DNA from: Rhodospirillaceae bacterium
Lineage (GTDB): Bacteria > Pseudomonadota > Alphaproteobacteria > Rhodospirillales > Magnetovibrionaceae
Assembly: GCA_029883045.1 (NCBI GenBank)
Contig: JAOUJU010000126.1
Coordinates: 1-5,707 of the forward strand
Reading direction: 5' to 3'
DNA length: 5,707 nt
A program made the translations under genes and the position numbers. This document shows, one piece after another, positions 1 to 4,353 of this stretch. Positions within the stretch are counted from its first letter, which is position 1; the number at the start of each line of letters is the position of its first letter. The notes under the pieces are model-generated. The model was not told the origin of the DNA. It made no database searches and saw nothing but the letters and a program-made list of their open reading frames with translations.

Positions 1-80
1 CGGCACATCTTGGTATTTCAGCGTCAACAATTTACCGCAAGCGCCAAGCATGGGAAGAAAAACAAAAAAAGATGGCTTGA
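1..80 (+). CDS. C-terminal end of a regulator with Fis-type helix-turn-helix (partial)
   Basis: Reading from base 3, the open frame gives 25 residues and a TGA stop at 78-80. The stretch LGISASTIYRKRQAWEE matches the recognition-helix end of Fis-family DNA-binding domains, as found at the C terminus of NtrC-type sigma-54 activators and of some PrrA/ActR-like response regulators. The protein then ends in a short basic tail. The start, any receiver domain and any AAA+ domain lie outside the window, so the class of regulator cannot be decided. It converges on the Hpt gene, with only nine bases between the two stop codons. An Hpt protein beside a possible response regulator fits a phosphorelay, but the partnership is inference. 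The other two plus-strand frames are also open here, so the call rests on the motif alone. Confidence 0.6.
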   Translation, partial: AHLGISASTIYRKRQAWEEKQKKMA

Positions 81-89
81 TGTAATATT

Positions 90-458
90 TTAAGAATTAT
101 TATCAGGGCTTGTTACGGTAAGTTCCGCCACAAGCTTTTCACCATCTTCGATGTCACCGGGAACGCTCAAAAGAACTTTTTCTGCAGCCTGCAATATTTT
201 TTCAGGTATCCCCGTATCAATCGTCTGTTCAAGGTCGAATGCTAGCTCACCAGAATCGGGTAGACCGTATGTTCGGCACACCCCCTTGAGAGAATGGGCG
301 TGTCTTTTTAATACAGAAAGGTCACCGTCAGCATTTTTTCTATCCCTTATTTCATTAAGACGCATTATGGCATCTGATTTAAAAACATCATATAGCTCGC
401 GCATCCCATCCTTGCCGACGGCATCAATCATTTCTTCAATGGTTCTTCGGTCTGGCAT
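90..458 (-). CDS. Orphan Hpt (histidine phosphotransfer) domain protein
   Basis: This is a 122-residue, single-domain protein. The hallmark is KRHAHSLKGVCRTYGL at residues 51-66, matching the Hpt consensus H-x-L-K-G, with His55 the predicted phospho-accepting residue. Flanking amphipathic helices (about 5-40 and 70-95) fit the four-helix bundle of the family. There is no kinase, receiver or membrane segment, so it should act in the cytoplasm as a shuttle, taking phosphate from a hybrid sensor kinase and passing it to a response regulator. It lies 46 bases downstream of apt on the same strand, so apt-hpt co-transcription is likely. The ATG at 458 has only a weak upstream AGGG as ribosome site, but no better in-frame start is evident. 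The cognate kinase is not visible. The convergent Fis-type regulator is a candidate partner by position only. Confidence 0.88.
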   Translation of the reverse strand: MPDRRTIEEMIDAVGKDGMRELYDVFKSDAIMRLNEIRDRKNADGDLSVLKRHAHSLKGVCRTYGLPDSGELAFDLEQTIDTGIPEKILQAAEKVLLSVPGDIEDGEKLVAELTVTSPDNNS

Positions 459-504
459 TTAGGCGGGCCCTGTGCGTTGCGGTAATGTTGTTTTTTACGA
501 ATTA

Positions 505-1020
505 TTATTCGTCATAAGCAACCAGACTATCAAATGGAATATTCAATTTTTTTCTTCCATTTAGAAACGTTAGCTCAATTATGGCAGCAGCACCAATGAC
601 GTCTGCGCCCGCCTTGTTACATAGGTTGACCGTGGCATCTAGCGTTCCGCCAGTTGCCAGCAGATCATCAAGAATAACAACCCTGCTACCCTTTGGAATT
701 GCATCGTCTTGTATTTCGATAGTGTCGGTGCCGTATTCAAGTTCATAATCATATGAAATTGTTTTTCCGGGCAACTTGCCTTTTTTTCGTGCCATAACAA
801 ACCCGCATCCCAGCTTTAGCGCCAATGGGGCTGCCACCAAAAAACCGCGCGATTCAACCCCAACAAGCACATCAGGTTGCCAGACCCCAATCATTCTTGC
901 CATACGGCCCATTGCCACCTGCCATGCATCAGGATGGGAAAGAAGCGTTGATATGTCATAAAAAAGTATTCCTGGTTTGGGAAAATCAGGGATTGCCCGT
1001 ATGTGGTCTTTTATATCCAT
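505..1020 (-). CDS. apt: Adenine phosphoribosyltransferase
   Basis: The enzyme salvages adenine: adenine plus PRPP gives AMP and pyrophosphate, in the cytoplasm. At 171 residues it has normal length for bacterial Apt. Diagnostic segments are the N-terminal IPDFPKPGILFYDIS (10-24; most homologues read F-K-D-I-T at the end), GVESRGF near 54-60, a flexible ARKKGKLPG loop near 78-86, and the PRPP-binding signature VVILDDLLATGGT at 114-126, with both acidic residues and the TGGT loop intact. The ATG at 1020 is preceded by AAAGG about ten bases upstream. It is the first gene of a probable apt-hpt unit. A TATAAT hexamer lies just upstream at 1040-1045. In many alphaproteobacteria apt sits near genes of respiratory cytochrome complexes. 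Here monoheme cytochromes lie upstream, but a terminator separates them from apt. Confidence 0.96.
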   Translation of the reverse strand: MDIKDHIRAIPDFPKPGILFYDISTLLSHPDAWQVAMGRMARMIGVWQPDVLVGVESRGFLVAAPLALKLGCGFVMARKKGKLPGKTISYDYELEYGTDTIEIQDDAIPKGSRVVILDDLLATGGTLDATVNLCNKAGADVIGAAAIIELTFLNGRKKLNIPFDSLVAYDE

Positions 1021-1039
1021 GTAGCGAAAGCCTTTGCTT

Positions 1040-1045
1040 ATTATA
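1040..1045 (-). promoter_or_regulatory. Candidate -10 hexamer upstream of apt
   Basis: On the minus strand these bases read TATAAT, a perfect sigma-70 -10 hexamer, 20 bases upstream of the apt ATG. No convincing -35 lies 16-18 bases further up: the best hexamer there is TTAATT, while TTGATA at 1075-1080 is too far away. The implied transcript start, about 1033, would leave a very short leader that partly cuts the ribosome site. In such AT-rich DNA the match could be chance. Confidence 0.3.
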
Positions 1046-1118
1046 AATTGGAAATAATCTTAATTAATAATATCTATCAATATACCATTTGCCCACCCGT
1101 AACCGATGCATTGGGCGC

Positions 1119-1165
1119 AAAAAAAAGGTCTTCGTACAAAATACACGAAGACCTTTAGTTTTTTT
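1119..1165. terminator. Bidirectional intrinsic terminator
   Basis: A perfect 12-bp stem pairs 1124-1135 (AAAGGTCTTCGT) with 1145-1156, closing a 9-base loop. It is flanked by an A-run on the left (1119-1126) and a T-run on the right (1159-1165), so it can terminate in either direction. Its likely job is to end the minus-strand transcript of the cytochrome at 1249-1617 before apt. The roughly 90-base 3' leader between stop codon and stem is longer than usual. Confidence 0.85.
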
Positions 1166-1195
1166 GCGCTTGTTTGCGCTGGCTTTGGCTCACAT

Positions 1196-1230
1196 GGCAC
1201 ACTCAAAGGGGAAATGTGTGCCCGCGGGCA
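1196..1230. repeat. Overlapping stem-loop and 12-bp palindrome downstream of the cytochrome
   Basis: GGCACAC at 1196-1202 can pair with GTGTGCC at 1216-1222. The right arm overlaps a perfect 12-bp palindrome, TGCCCGCGGGCA, at 1219-1230. The two pairings use some of the same bases, so they are alternatives. The segment lies in the 3' leader of the 1249-1617 cytochrome transcript, before the terminator. Function is unknown. It could stabilise the 3' end or be a protein-binding palindrome. Confidence 0.4.
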
Positions 1231-1248
1231 AATTATTGGATATTTTGT

Positions 1249-1617
1249 TTAAAGACCTTTCAGGTATTTAATCACCGCTTCACGCTCATCTTCTTTTTTA
1301 AGTTTGAAGCTCATGGTTGTGGTTTTGCCAATGAATTTTTTTGGGTCAGCCAACCAACCATCAAGGCTATCTTCGTCCCAAACGATATCCGAACCATCAA
1401 GGCCTTTGTACTTGCTGTATCCTTCGGCGGTGCCTGCTTTGCGGCCAAACACACCTGCTAGCGATGGTCCGGTCTTGTGTTTGCCTGCCTCGGTTGCGTG
1501 GCAGCTAGAGCAGCGTTTTTTAAATGTTTTTACGCCATCTTCATCGGCCGATGCGATTGCGGGTGGGGCAAGCAGCGCTGCTGCGGTAAATGCTAGGAAG
1601 ATTGCTTTCTTTAACAT
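1249..1617 (-). CDS. Periplasmic monoheme class I cytochrome c (c2/c550-like), copy A
   Basis: This is a 122-residue protein with a clean Sec signal (MLKKAIFLAF start, alanine-rich core, likely cleavage after ASA at about residue 24). The mature part of about 98 residues carries one covalent heme site, CSSCH (Cys36, Cys39, His40), the family segment GPSLAGVFGRKAG (50-62) and a probable axial Met102 in TTMSF. It should carry electrons in the periplasm, for example between a bc1-type complex and a terminal oxidase or reductase; the actual partner is not visible. The ATG at 1617 is chosen over an in-frame TTG at 1635 because GGAG (1630-1633) lies between them as a ribosome site, and because the ATG start gives a normal signal peptide. 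A perfect FNR/FixK-type box lies about 67 bases upstream. It is a paralogue of the next gene. Confidence 0.93.
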   Translation of the reverse strand: MLKKAIFLAFTAAALLAPPAIASADEDGVKTFKKRCSSCHATEAGKHKTGPSLAGVFGRKAGTAEGYSKYKGLDGSDIVWDEDSLDGWLADPKKFIGKTTTMSFKLKKEDEREAVIKYLKGL

Positions 1618-1683
1618 AAGAGGGGGGAACTCCAAGTTTGTGATTGTCTGTTATTAAGCTACGGTAGAATGGCAAAATGTCAC

Positions 1684-1697
1684 TTGATAAAGATCAA
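1684..1697. promoter_or_regulatory. FNR/Anr/FixK-type binding site upstream of cytochrome copy A
   Basis: TTGATAAAGATCAA is a perfect match to the 14-bp palindrome TTGAT-N4-ATCAA recognised by FNR, Anr, FixK and relatives. Its centre at 1690.5 is about 73 bases upstream of the cytochrome ATG at 1617. Class II activation (site centred near -41.5) would put the transcript start near 1649 with a leader of about 30 bases. The matching -10 region is poor (CTTAAT at 1653-1658 is the best seen), as is common for activated promoters. Low-oxygen or redox control of this cytochrome is therefore inferred. No equivalent full site precedes the second cytochrome. Confidence 0.72.
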
Positions 1698-1750
1698 AGC
1701 AATAGTTTTCGTACCCCATTTTTTTTTGAGTATTTTGTTGGTTTTTACAT

Positions 1751-1795
1751 AAAAAATGCAACAAAAACCCCCGCCAGTAAAATCTGACGGGGGTT
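1751..1795 (-). terminator. Intrinsic terminator of cytochrome copy B
   Basis: An 8-bp GC-rich stem pairs 1766-1773 (AACCCCCG) with 1788-1795. After one mismatch it continues for three more pairs and closes a 6-base loop. Read on the minus strand, the stem is followed by TTTTTGTTGC and then TTTTTT, a typical intrinsic terminator tail. It lies about 37 bases past the stop of the 1833-2222 cytochrome and separates it from the promoter region of copy A. Confidence 0.9.
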
Positions 1796-1832
1796 AATGT
1801 AGATAGATCAAATACCTGTATCTTGGTAGGGC

Positions 1833-2222
1833 TTATTCTTCTTCGCCTTTGAGATATTTAATGATGTCTTTGCGATCTTCTTCTTTTTTGATTTTGGCGC
1901 TCATGGCAGTGCTGCCAGAAATGCCCTTGGCTTTAAGAAAATCTTTCTGGTTGGTAATCCATGCGTCAAGGTTGGCTTCATCCCATACTATGTCGGTGCC
2001 ACCTTTGAACGCCTTATATTTGGCGAAATCGCTGGTGCCAGCCTTGCGGCCAAACACACCTGCTAGCGATGGGCCAATTTTGTGTTTTCCTGGCTCGATT
2101 GAATGGCAGGTTGAGCATTTTTTCTTGAAAAGCTTTTCGCCACTGCCGCCAGCATTGGCGGTTCCTGCGGTTGCAGCAATTGCCACGGTAAGGGCGACTG
2201 CGAAAAATGTTTTTGTATTCAT
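1833..2222 (-). CDS. Periplasmic monoheme class I cytochrome c (c2/c550-like), copy B
   Basis: This 129-residue protein has a Sec signal (MNTKTFFAVA start, likely cleavage after ANA at residue 24), heme site CSTCH (Cys36, Cys39, His40), GPSLAGVFGRKAG at 50-62 and a probable axial Met107 in STAMSAK. Compared with copy A it has about five extra residues between the KDF segment and the axial methionine, and an acidic tail ending EEE. The frame stays open to 2354, but the ATG at 2222 is chosen because it gives a proper signal peptide and has GGAG (2234-2237) 11 bases upstream. The extra upstream residues are not export-like. It lies 209 bases downstream of the TRAP receptor gene with no strong terminator seen between, so read-through is possible. 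The exact redox partner is unknown. Confidence 0.93.
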   Translation of the reverse strand: MNTKTFFAVALTVAIAATAGTANAGGSGEKLFKKKCSTCHSIEPGKHKIGPSLAGVFGRKAGTSDFAKYKAFKGGTDIVWDEANLDAWITNQKDFLKAKGISGSTAMSAKIKKEEDRKDIIKYLKGEEE

Positions 2223-2240
2223 GATAATTTTATCTCCATT

Positions 2241-2260
2241 GGTGCCTGATGGTGCCTGAT
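2241..2260. repeat. 10-bp perfect tandem repeat in the leader of cytochrome copy B
   Basis: GGTGCCTGAT occurs twice in a row, at 2241-2250 and 2251-2260, just upstream of the GGAG ribosome site of copy B. The surrounding 2223-2431 gap has no FNR-type box and no convincing -35/-10 pair. The repeat may be a chance slippage product or a paired operator half-site. Confidence 0.5.
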
Positions 2261-2431
2261 TTACATGTGGCTTAAAAAACGTCACGTAAATTTTGGCTTC
2301 ATAAAAAAATAGTAAATTAGTGTTAAATACTGTTCCATTAGTAGCGCACCCCAACCCATCTTGGCAACCTAAATGGGGTATAGTTTGCTCACAAACGCTT
2401 AAAAACAGCCAATTATTAAAGATGGTGCCCG

Positions 2432-3631
2432 CTAAAAGCTGCTCAGTTCGCGCCAGATTGAATAATCACGCCTGAAGGACTCTATTGAATTCCACGTGTT
2501 GGCAAAATCCGTATCATTGGCAGATTGTTCACGCACCACATCAAACCATGCCCGATGCAGCGCAGAAAGGATAATTTCTGGCCAGCGGTGAACCTGAACC
2601 CCCTCAATTCCAAGGCGCTTTAACGCCTCAAATTGCCCCGAACCGCCCTGGGCAAGCCCGAAGCGAACATTATCCCCGCATACGGTTTCAATCTGGATTT
2701 GCGTAGCAGGCGAAAGCCCATTCCATGTGTTGGCATTAATCATAAGGGAAAATAGCGTTGATGGTTGGTGCCATCCGGGAAAGTAGTAGTTTTTGGCAAC
2801 TCGCCCAAACCCAAGATCAGCATCAACCGTTGGCATTGAATATTCCGCACCGTCAAGACGCCCTTCGCGAAGGGCGTTGTATATATCCCCGCCACCGATT
2901 TCAGATACATCGGCACCCATTTGCGCCAAGACCTTTGCCCCCAATCCAAAAGCGCGGATTTTAAGCCCCTTGAAATCACCTATGGTGCGAATTGGCTTGC
3001 GAAACCATCCAGAAGCCTCGGCCGGTATTGCCCCGCAAACCAGCGCGTGAATGCCTTTTTTTAGCAATAGCGATTGAAAAATTTGCTCTCCGCCGCCGAA
3101 ATAATACCACGCCAGATATTCATCAACCGATGGGCCAAACGGAATGGATGAAAAAAGATGTAATGCTGGAATTTCATCTGCCCATTGTCCAGGAGATGAA
3201 AACGCCGCCTCTAATGTACCCGATTGCACCGCACGGAAAGTATCTGAAACGGGAACCATAACGCCGGGATCATAAATTTTTAGATCAAACGAACCGTTGG
3301 AAATTTCACCCAGAAGTTGTTCTAGACGTACCGCCATGGCACCCAGATGGGGTAGGTCGCGGGGAAATGAGCTTGCGGTTCGTATTCTGCCTAAAGGGGT
3401 GACGTCACCTGTAAGCCCGGTTTTTTTGCTTGAGGTATTGTTGCCCGTATAGTTTGTTTTGGATTTTCCATTTTGCTCACCACGTGTAACGGCGCCAATA
3501 TTTTCGGCATCAAGGCCATCATGGCTTGCCACACTAGGGCGTGCCTGCCTAAGGCCCGGTGCAATTACTGTTGCCCCAAGCATTACGCCGACCACTATAC
3601 CGATTACTATACCTATTATGGTATTTCGCAT
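2432..3631 (-). CDS. TRAP transporter substrate-binding protein (DctP/TakP-like), membrane-anchored, orphan
   Basis: This is a 399-residue solute receptor of the DctP family. Residues 85-395 form the binding domain. Key pieces are WFRKPIRTIGDFKGLKIRAF (209-228), containing the conserved substrate-carboxylate arginine (Arg226), GAKVLAQMGA (231-240), GRLDGAEYSMPTVDADLGF (257-275) and NYYFPGWHQPS (281-291). The last two resemble the TakP-type branch that binds 2-oxo acids and related carboxylates, though the ligand is not proved. The N terminus differs from a standard signal peptide: residues 4-25 are a Gly/Ile/Val-rich membrane helix without an obvious cleavage site or lipobox cysteine, followed by a polar Ser/Thr/Asn/Lys/Gly linker (about 30-78). 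An inner-membrane tether with a periplasmic domain is inferred. The ATG at 3631 has only GGGGGA about 12 bases upstream. No DctQ or DctM permease gene lies on either side. Confidence 0.9.
   Translation of the reverse strand: MRNTIIGIVIGIVVGVMLGATVIAPGLRQARPSVASHDGLDAENIGAVTRGEQNGKSKTNYTGNNTSSKKTGLTGDVTPLGRIRTASSFPRDLPHLGAMAVRLEQLLGEISNGSFDLKIYDPGVMVPVSDTFRAVQSGTLEAAFSSPGQWADEIPALHLFSSIPFGPSVDEYLAWYYFGGGEQIFQSLLLKKGIHALVCGAIPAEASGWFRKPIRTIGDFKGLKIRAFGLGAKVLAQMGADVSEIGGGDIYNALREGRLDGAEYSMPTVDADLGFGRVAKNYYFPGWHQPSTLFSLMINANTWNGLSPATQIQIETVCGDNVRFGLAQGGSGQFEALKRLGIEGVQVHRWPEIILSALHRAWFDVVREQSANDTDFANTWNSIESFRRDYSIWRELSSF
3594..3617 (-). repeat. 12-bp imperfect tandem repeat within the receptor's membrane helix
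   Basis: Two adjacent 12-base units (3594-3605 and 3606-3617) differ at one base and encode IGIV-IGIV in the N-terminal membrane segment of the TRAP receptor, followed by the similar VGVM. This points to growth of the helix by in-frame tandem duplication, and the site could vary in length between strains. Confidence 0.6.
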
Positions 3632-3774
3632 TTTTTACTAATGTCCCCCGGACCGTACAATTCTTAAGGTCTTTTGCGCACGAGAGAATATCAGCACAGA
3701 ACAGATGCGCATAGGGGGCAAAAAACTGGTAGAAACACAAAGAAAATTAAAGTTAAGAACAAAGTTGAAATAAT

Positions 3775-3806
3775 AAAAAAATCCCCGGAATGAAATTTCC
3801 CGGGGA
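3775..3806 (-). terminator. Intrinsic terminator of the 48-residue membrane protein gene
   Basis: TCCCCGG at 3782-3788 pairs with CCGGGGA at 3800-3806. With one bulged C the stem gains two A-T pairs. On the minus strand it is followed by a run of seven T (3775-3781) and TATTATT. It lies about 73 bases beyond the stop of the small gene at 3879 and upstream of the TRAP receptor. This indicates that a real minus-strand transcript passes through the small gene and ends here. The rest of 3632-3878 shows no gene and no clear promoter. Confidence 0.85.
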
Positions 3807-3878
3807 AGTAAATAGAGCTATCTGTGTGTGACGTGTACGTATGATTTGGTCTAGCCGTGAGCACACTTTTAAGGAAAA

Positions 3879-4025
3879 CTAAAAGAATAAAAACATGGTG
3901 GACAACAATCCAATGTTTATGCCGATTATAACCCAGCCCTTTCGTGCTGCGCCGAAAATATCCTCATCGACACAAATATCATCGATAGTAAATTCGTTTA
4001 TCTCTGATCGTGCATTTTTGGACAT
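3879..4025 (-). CDS. Small (48-residue) probable tail-anchored membrane protein
   Basis: I do not recognise this protein. Residues 1-30 are polar and acidic in the middle (EFTIDDICVDEDIF, 11-24), then the basic ARKG. Residues 31-48 are a hydrophobic helix, WVIIGINIGLLSTMFLFF, running to the last residue. That suggests a C-terminal membrane anchor with the N terminus in the cytoplasm. The ATG at 4025 is preferred over the in-frame ATG at 4082 because GAGGG (4033-4037) sits seven bases upstream with ideal spacing, while the longer start has no ribosome site. A strong terminator follows the gene, and a leader with long inverted repeats precedes it, which together support it being real. The ribosome site lies inside one arm of the inverted repeat at 4030-4131, so translation may be controlled by RNA folding. 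It stands alone between divergent or unrelated genes. Function unknown. Confidence 0.6.
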   Translation of the reverse strand: MSKNARSEINEFTIDDICVDEDIFGAARKGWVIIGINIGLLSTMFLFF

Positions 4026-4029
4026 TTTT

Positions 4030-4131
4030 AAACCCTCGCAAATACATTTAATAAGCAGGTGGGCAAAGCACATTGCCCCCATTGGACCCCATTGGCCTCT
4101 TGTTACTAAGACAACGCTGGTGCGAGGGTTT
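4030..4131 (-). promoter_or_regulatory. Leader inverted repeat that can mask the ribosome site of the 48-residue gene
   Basis: AAACCCTCGCA at 4030-4040 is the exact reverse complement of 4121-4131: 11 bp perfect, separated by 80 bases. In the minus-strand mRNA the second arm contains the GAGGG ribosome site (4033-4037) and ends four bases before the ATG. Closing the helix would hide the site. Between the arms lie a 6-bp hairpin and a 14-codon open frame (4092 down to 4048), whose AGAGG is only three bases from its ATG. Whether this is a switch, a thermosensor or chance pairing cannot be told from one sequence. Confidence 0.45.
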
Positions 4132-4141
4132 TAATCCCTGA

Positions 4142-4224
4142 TTGGGCATAATTATTTAAGTTTTTTTTCTTAAGGGTGCGCGTTTAACGCCTTAAAAACG
4201 TTATATTTTTTAAAAAATGCCCAA
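4142..4224. repeat. Concentric (nested) inverted repeats
   Basis: TTGGGCAT (4142-4149) is matched by ATGCCCAA (4217-4224). Inside, TTAAGG (4170-4175) is matched by CCTTAA (4190-4195), and the inner stem gains three pairs if one C is bulged. Both pairs share nearly the same centre (4183 and 4182.5). Neither is followed by a terminator-like T-run in the right place. A large operator, an extruding cruciform or a folded small RNA are possibilities. Confidence 0.4.
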
Positions 4225-4353
4225 AATCAAGGAACGAATAGGCTGTTCAGGTAGGGTTCACACGTTAAAATGTATCTTTTATTTGTGGGTTAGCTATTAA
4301 CCAATATTCATTTTTCGCCGTGATTTTTTCATGAATTTTTTAAAGATAAGCCG

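Larger units (their letters stand above)
4026..4353. other. 328-base divergent intergenic region rich in inverted repeats
   Basis: This gap separates the minus-strand 48-residue gene from the plus-strand diheme cytochrome and should hold both promoters. It contains the long inverted repeat at 4030-4131, a local 6-bp hairpin GGGCAA/TTGCCC (4061-4066 with 4073-4078), the concentric repeats at 4142-4224, a 14-bp AT palindrome at 4205-4218, and a short GGTTA/TAACC hairpin near 4287-4302. A possible plus-strand -35 (TTCACA, 4257-4262) has only a weak -10 (TATTTG, 4280-4285). No TTGAT-N4-ATCAA site, tRNA or recognised riboswitch was seen. Confidence 0.6.

Noticed and set aside
1618..1635. Longer start (TTG at 1635) for cytochrome copy A
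   Set aside because: It adds MEFPPL before a normal signal peptide, and the GGAG ribosome site would lie inside the coding region. The ATG at 1617 is better.
1304..1657. Plus-strand open frames opposite the two cytochromes (also 1849-2259)
   Set aside because: They are antisense shadows produced by the codon bias of the cytochrome genes and have no domain match.
1801..1816. Second FNR-type site near ATCAA at 1807-1811
   Set aside because: Only one half-site is present (TTGAT then no ATCAA at the right spacing), and it lies downstream of copy B rather than in a promoter.
2223..2354. 44-residue N-terminal extension of cytochrome copy B
   Set aside because: The extension is not export-like and sits before an ideal signal peptide at 2222 that has its own GGAG. 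It is probably untranslated leader that happens to be open.
3549..3740. 63-residue minus-strand frame MCFYQFFAPYAH… overlapping the receptor start
   Set aside because: It overlaps the well-supported receptor gene in another frame, has no recognisable domain and is best explained as chance.
4026..4082. ATG at 4082 as start of the small membrane protein
   Set aside because: No ribosome site in front and it would place part of the leader repeat in coding sequence. GAGGG with seven-base spacing favours 4025.
4030..4131. Small SRP RNA or other known structured RNA
   Set aside because: The length is about right, but the conserved GGAAGCAGCC-type loop is absent on both strands, and no known riboswitch core was recognised.
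3895..4134. 79-residue plus-strand frame opposite the small membrane protein
   Set aside because: It lacks a ribosome site and any domain. The terminator orientation supports minus-strand transcription instead.
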